A stretch of DNA of 8,608 nucleotides from Acidimicrobiales bacterium. GTDB lineage: Bacteria > Actinomycetota > Acidimicrobiia > Acidimicrobiales > RAAP-2. The translations under genes were made by a program, and so were the position numbers. This document shows, in pieces, positions 1 through 5,306 of this stretch; within the stretch, counting starts at the first letter, position 1, and each line of letters starts with the position of its first letter. The notes under the pieces were generated by a model. It made no database searches and was not told where the DNA came from. It was given only the letters and a program-made list of their open reading frames with translations. The stretch covers positions 1 through 8,608 of the forward strand of contig JASHWO010000015.1 in assembly GCA_030044045.1 (NCBI GenBank), read 5' to 3'.

Positions 1-54
1 CGCCGGCGCGGCCACCCTACTGGCCGCCGCCGGCGCCGCGCCCCTACTGGCCGC
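1..54 (+). repeat. 27-bp tandem duplication in the signal-peptide core
   Basis: Bases 1-27 and 28-54 are two copies of a 27-base (9-codon) unit that match at 24 of 27 positions, including a perfect 15-base block (15-29 and 42-56, running two bases past the unit). A third, degenerate start of the unit follows. The copies encode the alternating TLLAAAGAA / PLLAAGVAGAA hydrophobic segment, so the h-region of the signal peptide appears to have grown by in-frame duplication. More copies could lie left of the window. Confidence 0.7.
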
Positions 55-3000
55 CGGTGTCGCCGGCGCCGCCACACCCAATTACTCGACCGGCTACGTG
101 GTGAACGCCAACGACGGCTCCGTGGTCGCCGTGAGCGCCGGGACAGGCGGGTCCCTCACTGAAGTGACCGGCGGCGCGTACCCGGTGACCACCGGGACCG
201 GTCCGGGGAGCACGCCCTCGGCCGTGGCCGTGGACGGGAACCAGGTGTTCACCGCCAACTACGGCGACGGCACGGTCAGCGTGCTGAACACGGCCAGCGG
301 CACCGTCGTGGCCACAGTACCCGTGGGCAACAACCCGATCGCCCTGGCCGTCTCGCCGAACGGGCAGGACGTCCTGGTGGCCAACAGCTATGACAGCACG
401 GTGTCGGTGATCGACGCCGCCACCGACGCGGTGGCCGGCTCCCCGATCACCGTGGCCGCCGACCCGACGGCCATCGCCACGGGCACGGTGGGCGGCACGC
501 CCTACGCCTACGTGGTGAGCGACGCCGGTACGGCGGTGGCCTCGGAGCCCGGCGAGGTCACGCCGATCGACCTCTCGACGCTGGTCGCCGGTACGCCGTT
601 CGGCCTGCCCAACACCAAGGTCAAGAGCAGCACAGTGAACCCGCAGGCCCACGGGGCGGCCCTCACCCCGGACGGGACCACGCTGTACGTGGCCGACTTC
701 GCCGGTGGGGTGGTCGACGCGGTGAGCACGTCCACCGACGCCGTGACCCAGATCCCCTCGGGCACCGGATCGGGCAGCGAGCCGGCCGCCGTGGCCGTGG
801 GCACATCGGGCGGCTCGATCTTCGCCTACGTGGCCAACTACGGCGACGGCACGGTCAGCGTGGTCAAGGAGGGCAAGGCCGCGGCCACAGCCACCATCAC
901 ACTGGGGAGCGCCACCGGCGGGCCGGACGGCATCGCCGTGATCCCCGGCGGGCCGGCGGTGGTGGCGGTGGAGGGCAACGCCGGCCAGGCGGTGAGCATC
1001 ACCGCCGGTGCCACGCCGTCCGACGACGCGGTCGCCGGCTCGACCCTGCTGGGCAGCGGCTCGGGCAGTGGACCGACGGCCGTCGCCTTCCCGCCCACGT
1101 CGGCCACGGCGCCGGCCACGGTCACCACGTCGTCGTTGCCCGACGCCGAGCCGGGCGTCGCCTACCAGGCTTCGCTGAGCGCCATCGGGGGTACCGCGCC
1201 CTTCGCCTGGAGCGTCACAAGCACCGGCGCCACCGCCCTGGCCGGGATCGGCCTCTCCCTGAGCGCTGGCGGCACCATCTCGGGCACCCCGACCGGCACC
1301 GGCACGGTGGACTTCGAGGTCACGGTGGACGGGTCGGCCCAGAAGGCGCTCAGCATCACCTCCTCCGACGTGGCGGTCACCTCGGCCGCCACGCTGCCCA
1401 CCGGTGCCGTGGGCAGCGCCTACAGCACCACCCTCACCGCCGAGGGGGCATCCGAGCCCTACACGTGGTCGGTCGAGTCGGGCACCCTGCCGGCCGGGCT
1501 CTCGCTGGCCTCGTCGGGCGTGGTGAGCGGGACCCCCACCACCACGACCACGTCCGACTCGGTGGTGGTGAAGGTGGCGGCGGCCACATCGGCCACCACC
1601 ACGGCGACGGTCACCGTCTCGGTCGCCGCCCAGATCGTGCTGGCCCCCTCCACCCTCCCGACCGGTGTCACCGGTGGCGCCACCTACGACGCCACCGTGT
1701 CGGCCACCGGGGGGGTGGGGCCCTACACCTACGCCGTGTCGGCTGGCAGCCTGCCGGACGGGCTGTCGATCAACCAGGCCACGGGGGTCGTCAGCGGCGT
1801 GCCCGACGACCCTGGCACCGCCAGCTTTACGGTGGAGGTGACCGACGCCCAGGGGAACGTGGCCACCAAGGCCTACTCCCTGGCCGTGTTCGGGATCACC
1901 ACCACCACCGTGCCCACGGCCACCCTGGACGAGGCCTACACCGCCGCCGCCCCGCTGGTGACCCTGTCGGCCACGGACGGCACGACGCCGTACCGGTGGA
2001 CCGCCACCACCCTGCCGGCCGGGCTCTCGCTGTCCGCCACCACGGGCGCCATCACCGGCACCCCGACGACCTCGGGGGCCAAGGTGGTGACAGTCACCGT
2101 CACTGACTCCTCGGCTCCCGCGCTCTCGGCCACCTCGGAGCTGGTCGTCGACGTCGGCACCTCGCCCATCACCACCACGGCCACCGAAGGTGACGTGGAC
2201 GTGGCCTACACCGCCACCTCGCCCCTGGTGCAGCTCGAGGCGTCGGGCGGCACCGGCACCTACACGTGGTCGGTCGAGTCGGGTACCCTGCCCGCCGGCC
2301 TGTCCCTCAGCTCCTCGGGGGCGGTCACCGGGACGCCCACCGCCCTCGGCACTTCGGTGGTGGTCTTCGAGGCGCAGGACGCCGACGGTGACGTCGGCCA
2401 GGAGCAGGTGGACTTCACCATCGGCCAGGCGCCGGCGTCCACACCCACGCCGTCGCCGAGCCCCACGCCGTCGCCTTCCCCGGCGCCCGCCAGCTCCGGC
2501 TACGACCTGGTCGGCGCCGACGGCGGGGTGTTCGTGTTCCCGACCACCCAGTCCAGCGGGTTCTACGGCTCCCTCCCCGGCCTGGGGGTCACCGTCGACG
2601 ACATCGTGGGCATGGTGCCGACGGTCACCGACAAGGGCTACTTCCTGGTCGGCGCCGACGGCGGGGTGTTCGCCTTCGGCAACGCGCCCTTCCTGGGCTC
2701 GCTGCCCGGCGACCACGTGACCCCCACCGAGCCCATCACCGGGATCGTGGCTGCCGACACAGACCGGGGCTACTTCCTGGTCGGCCGGGACGGCGGGGTG
2801 TTCGCCTTCGGCACAGTGCCCTTCCTGGGCTCGCTGCCCGGCGACCACGTGAGCGTGGATGACATCATCGGCATCGCCGCCACCCCGTCGGGCAACGGCT
2901 ACTGGCTGGTGTCGGCCACAGGCACGGTGTACGCCTTCGGCGCCGCCCAACACCTCGGCACAGCCCGGGGGACCACGTCGCCGGTCTCGGCCATCGCCGG

Positions 3001-3274
3001 CACCCCCACAGGCGGCGGGTACTGGATCACCACCGAGAACGGCATCGTGGATGCCTTCGGCAACGCCAAGGGCTTCGGCACACTGCCGCATCTGGGGGTG
3101 ACGCCCGCCCTCCCGGTGATCGGCATCGTCCACACCCAGGGTACAAGCGGGTACTGGCTCTTCGGCGCCGACGGCGGCATCTTCGCCTTCGGGACAGCAC
3201 CGTTCGACGGCTCCCTGCCCGGGCTGGGCGTCAGCGTCGACGACGTCGTGGGGGCGGTGCCCACCTCGTACTGA
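2..3274 (+). CDS. Exported protein: beta-propeller, five Ig-like domains, six C-terminal repeats (5'-partial)
   Basis: The frame is open from base 2 to the TGA at 3272-3274 (1,090 visible residues), so the true start lies left of the window. The first in-frame GTG (98) is not the start, because the upstream codons read as a signal-peptide core (LLAAAGAAPLLAAGVAGAA) with a likely cleavage site near visible residues 23-24. Next come about seven YVTN/YncE-type blades (residues ~29-366; e.g. VFTANYGDGTVSV, VLVANSYDSTVSVID). Five putative Ig domains of He_PIG type follow (~372-809), with the hallmarks LPAGLSL and SGTPT/TGTPT. A Pro/Ser/Thr linker (810-833) leads to six repeats (834-1090) of the form YxLVGADGGVFAFG...GSLPG. 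There is no C-terminal transmembrane helix, LPXTG or other sorting motif, so the protein is probably secreted or held non-covalently at the surface. The role is unknown; ligand binding or adhesion is an inference from the folds, and no catalytic residues were recognised. Tandem hairpins follow the stop. Confidence 0.9.
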   Translation, partial: AGAATLLAAAGAAPLLAAGVAGAATPNYSTGYVVNANDGSVVAVSAGTGGSLTEVTGGAYPVTTGTGPGSTPSAVAVDGNQVFTANYGDGTVSVLNTASGTVVATVPVGNNPIALAVSPNGQDVLVANSYDSTVSVIDAATDAVAGSPITVAADPTAIATGTVGGTPYAYVVSDAGTAVASEPGEVTPIDLSTLVAGTPFGLPNTKVKSSTVNPQAHGAALTPDGTTLYVADFAGGVVDAVSTSTDAVTQIPSGTGSGSEPAAVAVGTSGGSIFAYVANYGDGTVSVVKEGKAAATATITLGSATGGPDGIAVIPGGPAVVAVEGNAGQAVSITAGATPSDDAVAGSTLLGSGSGSGPTAVAFPPTSATAPATVTTSSLPDAEPGVAYQASLSAIGGTAPFAWSVTSTGATALAGIGLSLSAGGTISGTPTGTGTVDFEVTVDGSAQKALSITSSDVAVTSAATLPTGAVGSAYSTTLTAEGASEPYTWSVESGTLPAGLSLASSGVVSGTPTTTTTSDSVVVKVAAATSATTTATVTVSVAAQIVLAPSTLPTGVTGGATYDATVSATGGVGPYTYAVSAGSLPDGLSINQATGVVSGVPDDPGTASFTVEVTDAQGNVATKAYSLAVFGITTTTVPTATLDEAYTAAAPLVTLSATDGTTPYRWTATTLPAGLSLSATTGAITGTPTTSGAKVVTVTVTDSSAPALSATSELVVDVGTSPITTTATEGDVDVAYTATSPLVQLEASGGTGTYTWSVESGTLPAGLSLSSSGAVTGTPTALGTSVVVFEAQDADGDVGQEQVDFTIGQAPASTPTPSPSPTPSPSPAPASSGYDLVGADGGVFVFPTTQSSGFYGSLPGLGVTVDDIVGMVPTVTDKGYFLVGADGGVFAFGNAPFLGSLPGDHVTPTEPITGIVAADTDRGYFLVGRDGGVFAFGTVPFLGSLPGDHVSVDDIIGIAATPSGNGYWLVSATGTVYAFGAAQHLGTARGTTSPVSAIAGTPTGGGYWITTENGIVDAFGNAKGFGTLPHLGVTPALPVIGIVHTQGTSGYWLFGADGGIFAFGTAPFDGSLPGLGVSVDDVVGAVPTSY
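86..1099 (+). repeat. YVTN/YncE-like beta-propeller blades (about seven)
   Basis: The encoded segment repeats a pattern of roughly 40-55 residues: 'xVFxANYGDGTVSVxNxxxGTxxATxxVGxxPxAxAVxP'. Clear blades contain VFTANYGDGTVSV, VLVANSYDSTVSVID, LYVADFAGGVVDAV, FAYVANYGDGTVSVV and VVAVEGNAGQAVSI; two others are more diverged. Seven is the usual count for a closed YVTN/YncE propeller. Blades 2 and 6 share a perfect 30-base DNA match (254-283 and 833-862), which points to internal duplication or gene conversion. The function of the propeller cannot be read from the sequence. Confidence 0.7.
1115..2428 (+). repeat. Five tandem putative Ig (He_PIG-type) domains
   Basis: Five units of about 84-90 residues start near 1115, 1379, 1631, 1895 and 2165. 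Each has an entry strand 'LPxGxVGxAYxxTLxAxGG', a central 'PYTWSV', a turn 'GTLPAGLSLxxxTGxISGTPT' and a closing 'V-x-V-x-V-T-D' strand. This matches the putative Ig family common in bacterial surface proteins, where the domains act as stalks or adhesive modules. Unit 1 is the most diverged: it has AGIGLSL in place of LPAGLSL. Units 2 and 5 share a perfect 25-base block (1458-1482 and 2259-2283) covering YTWSVESG although they are not adjacent. Confidence 0.8.
2444..2475 (+). repeat. 18-bp periodic Pro/Ser/Thr linker
   Basis: A perfect 14-base block (2444-2457 and 2462-2475) recurs with an 18-base period, encoding PTPSPS twice. It sits in a longer Pro/Ser/Thr/Ala linker (2429-2500) between the last Ig domain and the C-terminal repeats. 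Such linkers are flexible or extended spacers and are often O-glycosylated in actinobacteria; glycosylation here is only a possibility. Confidence 0.6.
2501..3271 (+). repeat. Six C-terminal 'Y-x-L-V-G-x-D-G-G-V-F-A-F-G' repeats
   Basis: Units begin at 2501, 2639, 2771, 2900, 3020 and 3152 and are 46, 44, 43, 40, 44 and 40 residues long. Each has a first strand Y(W/F)LVG, a DGGVFAFG strand, an F-x-GSLPG turn and a closing V-x-GI/V strand. Units 2 and 3 agree at 76 of 82 bases over their first 82 bases. Units 1 and 6 share SLPGLGV(T/S)VDD(I/V)VG. Units 4 and 5 are degenerate (SATGTV and TENGIV replace the DGG motif). The last unit ends one residue into the next period, immediately before the stop. 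This repeat type is, to my knowledge, frequent at the C-termini of acidimicrobial exported proteins. A six-bladed propeller is my inference from the count and strand pattern. Confidence 0.8.
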
Positions 3275-3280
3275 TCCCCC

Positions 3281-3361
3281 ACGCGCCGGAGCTACCCCCT
3301 ACGCCCCCGGCGCGTCCCCGGCCCCGTTCCCGCCATGACCCCCGGCGGGAACGGGGCCGGG
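3281..3361 (+). terminator. Tandem hairpin terminator after gene 1
   Basis: Two perfect inverted repeats lie back to back 6 bases after the stop codon. Hairpin 1 is a 9-bp stem (3281-3289 with 3307-3315; arm ACGCGCCGG) and a 17-base loop. Hairpin 2 is an 18-bp stem (3317-3334 with 3344-3361; arm CCCGGCCCCGTTCCCGCC) and a 9-base loop. No U-tract follows, so this is not a classical intrinsic terminator; U-less hairpin terminators have been proposed for high-GC actinobacteria. It probably separates gene 1 transcription from argS. The rest of the 3275-3441 gap (3362-3430) shows no gene or clear motif. Confidence 0.7.
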
Positions 3362-3430
3362 CTCCCTCGACCTCCACGGGACGGGATCACGGCACAGGCA
3401 CCGGCTGGCGGGGCGGCCGGGGCACCGTGC

Positions 3431-3436
3431 GAAGAT
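3431..3436 (+). promoter_or_regulatory. Possible weak -10 element or ribosome-binding site before argS
   Basis: GAAGAT sits 5 bases upstream of the ATG at 3442. It resembles a TANNNT -10 hexamer with the first base changed, at a distance that would give a leaderless or nearly leaderless mRNA. The same bases (GAAG, 3431-3434, 7 bases before ATG) could instead serve as a weak Shine-Dalgarno. No -35 box is visible. Confidence 0.25.
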
Positions 3437-3441
3437 GGGCC

Positions 3442-5172
3442 ATGTCCGACGCCCAGTCCGTGCTCGCCGAGCGGCTCCAGGCGGCCTTCGACGCGGTCGA
3501 GCCCGGTGCCGACCCGGTGCTCCGGGCCTCGGAGCGGGCCGACTTCCAGGCCAACGGCGCGCTGGCCCTGGCCAAGCGGGCCGGCCGGAACCCTCGGGAG
3601 GTGGCCGAGGCCGTCGTGGCCGAGGCCGACCTGGCCGACGTCTGCACCGAGGTGGCGGTGAGCGGGCCCGGGTTCGTGAACCTCACCCTCTCCGCCGGCT
3701 TCCTGGCCCGGCAGGTGTCGGCCGTGGCCGCCGACGCCGACGGCCGGCTGGGCGTGGCCCGGGCCAGGTGGCCCGAGACGGTGGTGGTGGACTACTCGGC
3801 GCCGAACGTGGCCAAGGAGATGCACGTCGGCAACCTCCGGTCGACCATCATCGGCGACGCCCTGTGCCGGCTGCTCGACCACGCCGGCCACCGGGTCCAC
3901 CGGGAGAACCATCTGGGGGACTGGGGCACGCCGTTCGGGATGCTCATCGAGCACCTGGTCGACCTGGGCGAGCAGGAGGCCGCCCACGAGCTGTCAGTGG
4001 GGGACCTGGGCAGCTTCTACCAGCAGGCCCGGGTGTCGTTCGACGCCGACCCGGCGTTCCAGGAGCGCAGCCGCCGCCGGGTGGTGCTGCTCCAGTCGGG
4101 CGACCCCGAGACGCTCCGCCTCTGGCGGGTCCTGGTGACCGAGAGCGTGCGCTACTTCGACCAGGTCTACGGCCAGCTCGGGGTCCTCCTCACCGACGAC
4201 GACATCGTGGGGGAGAGCTTCTACAACCCCATGCTGCCCGGGGTGGTCGACGACCTGGCGGCCCGGGGGTTGTTGGTGGAGGACCAGGGGGCTCGTTGCG
4301 TGTTCCCGTCCGGCTTCACCAACCGGGACGGCGACCCCCTGCCGCTCATCGTCCAGAAGTCGGACGGCGGGTTCGGCTACGCCGCCACCGACCTGGCGGC
4401 CATCCGGGACCGGGTCGACCGCCTGGGTGCCACCCGGATCCTCTACGTGGTCGGCGCGCCCCAGTCCCAGCACCTCCAGATGTGCTTCGTCGTGGCCCGC
4501 CTGGCCGGCTGGCTGCCGGAGGGCACGGTGGCCGAGCACGTCGGGTTCGGCAGCGTGCTTGGCGCCGACCGCAAGATGCTGAAGGCCCGCTCGGGGGACT
4601 CGGTCAAGCTGGCCGAGCTGCTGGACGAGGCGGTGGCCCGGGCCACCGCGGCCATGGCCGAGCGGGATCCGGAGATGGGACCGGAGGAGCGGGCGCAGGT
4701 GGCCCGCTCGCTGGGCATCGGGGCGGTCAAGTACGCCGACCTGTCGACCGATCGGGGGCGTGACTACGTGTTCGACTGGGACCGGATGCTGGCCTTCGAG
4801 GGCAACACCGGCCCCTATCTCCAGTACGCCCACGCCCGGATCCGGTCGATCTTCCGGCGGGGTGAGGTGGCGGCCCCCGACCCCTCGGTCCCGCCCTCAC
4901 TGGCCGAGCCGGAGGAGCGGGCCCTGGCCCTGGTCCTGGACGGGTTCGCCGGGGCGGTGGCGGAGGCCACCGGGTCGGCCGCGCCGGCCAAGCTCTGCGG
5001 CTACCTGTTCGAGCTGGCCACCACCTTCACCACCTTCTACGAGCGCTGCCCGGTGCTGCGGGCGCCCGACGAAGAGCGCCGGCGGAGCCGCCTGCTGCTC
5101 TCGGACACCGCCGCCCGGGTGCTGGCCGCCGGCCTGGGGCTGCTGGGGATCGACGCCCCGCCCCGGATGTAG
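3442..5172 (+). CDS. argS: Arginyl-tRNA synthetase (class I)
   Basis: This enzyme charges tRNA-Arg with arginine using ATP, in the cytoplasm. The 576-residue length fits the family. Residues ~1-95 match the N-terminal additional domain that contacts the tRNA D-loop. The class I core follows, with signature SAPNVAKEMHVGNLRS (HIGH motif as H128-V-G-N131) and NHLGDWGTPFGMLI just after it. The KMSKS region reads KMLKARSGDSVKL from residue 378, a normal variant for ArgRS. The C-terminal DALR anticodon-binding domain begins near residue 455 (NTGPYLQYAHARI), and the protein ends in the family-typical APPRM. I chose ATG 3442 over the in-frame GTG at 3427: it gives the usual MSDxQ... beginning, and the GTG would add only five residues (MRRWA). 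All key motifs are intact and no frameshift is seen. Gene 1 is upstream behind a hairpin, and an L,D-transpeptidase follows after 134 bases. Its Thr codons are only ACC/ACG, unlike its neighbours. Confidence 0.97.
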   Translation: MSDAQSVLAERLQAAFDAVEPGADPVLRASERADFQANGALALAKRAGRNPREVAEAVVAEADLADVCTEVAVSGPGFVNLTLSAGFLARQVSAVAADADGRLGVARARWPETVVVDYSAPNVAKEMHVGNLRSTIIGDALCRLLDHAGHRVHRENHLGDWGTPFGMLIEHLVDLGEQEAAHELSVGDLGSFYQQARVSFDADPAFQERSRRRVVLLQSGDPETLRLWRVLVTESVRYFDQVYGQLGVLLTDDDIVGESFYNPMLPGVVDDLAARGLLVEDQGARCVFPSGFTNRDGDPLPLIVQKSDGGFGYAATDLAAIRDRVDRLGATRILYVVGAPQSQHLQMCFVVARLAGWLPEGTVAEHVGFGSVLGADRKMLKARSGDSVKLAELLDEAVARATAAMAERDPEMGPEERAQVARSLGIGAVKYADLSTDRGRDYVFDWDRMLAFEGNTGPYLQYAHARIRSIFRRGEVAAPDPSVPPSLAEPEERALALVLDGFAGAVAEATGSAAPAKLCGYLFELATTFTTFYERCPVLRAPDEERRRSRLLLSDTAARVLAAGLGLLGIDAPPRM

Positions 5173-5184
5173 GGGACGCGCGCC

Positions 5185-5236
5185 CTTGCCGGCCGCCGGC
5201 GGGTAGGTTCGGCTCGGGCCGGTGCCCGCCGGCCCG
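5185..5236 (+). terminator. Two short hairpins after argS (weak terminator or leader structure)
   Basis: The first hairpin pairs 5185-5192 with 5196-5203 (loop CCG; 8 bp including two G-U pairs) and starts 12 bases after the argS stop. The second is a perfect 8-bp stem, CGGGCCGG (5215-5222) with CCGGCCCG (5229-5236), and a 6-base loop. Neither has a U-tract. Either could terminate argS. The second could instead be a 5' structure of the next gene's mRNA if transcription starts near 5216. Confidence 0.35.
5204..5209 (+). promoter_or_regulatory. Possible -10 element for the L,D-transpeptidase gene
   Basis: TAGGTT fits the TANNNT -10 pattern in an otherwise G/C-only stretch and lies about 98 bases before the ATG at 5307. 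The best -35-like sequence, TTGCCG (5186-5191), is only 12 bases away, too close for a standard spacer, so the call rests on the -10 alone. Confidence 0.25.
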
Positions 5237-5288
5237 CCGCCGATCCACTGCTACTACCACCGACCGCCGCCGACCAGCCGGAGACGAC

Positions 5289-5304
5289 AGGGGGAACGAA
5301 GGGG
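5289..5304 (+). promoter_or_regulatory. Purine-rich ribosome-binding region
   Basis: Two Shine-Dalgarno-like stretches precede ATG 5307: AGGGGG (5289-5294, 12 bases away) and AAGGGG (5299-5304, 2 bases away). Neither has the ideal 5-9 base spacing, but together they support 5307 as the start. There is no other in-frame ATG near it. Confidence 0.5.
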
Positions 5305-5306
5305 AC

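Noticed and set aside
98..100. GTG at 98 as the start of gene 1
   Set aside because: The frame is open to the left edge and the upstream codons form a signal-peptide core with a cleavage site, so the start is outside the window.
44..3133. Very long open frame (1,029 codons) on the minus strand opposite gene 1
   Set aside because: Its product is a Gly/Arg/His-rich composition with no domain pattern, the expected antisense image of a GC-rich coding strand. The plus frame has recognisable propeller and Ig domains.
2501..3271. CRISPR-like periodic repeats
   Set aside because: The repeats are coding, in frame, of variable length (40-46 codons) and degenerate, with no short repeats separated by unique spacers.
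3427..3429. GTG at 3427 as the argS start
   Set aside because: It adds only MRRWA before the typical MSD start, and ATG 3442 gives the normal family N-terminus.
3281..3441. T-box or other riboswitch controlling argS
   Set aside because: The hairpins sit against the gene 1 stop, and I see no T-box sequence or anti-terminator/terminator alternative with a U-tract. They fit a terminator better.
5186..5209. TTGCCG / TAGGTT as a full -35/-10 promoter
   Set aside because: The spacer is only 12 bases, too short for a standard sigma-70-type promoter, so only the -10 was kept as a weak candidate.
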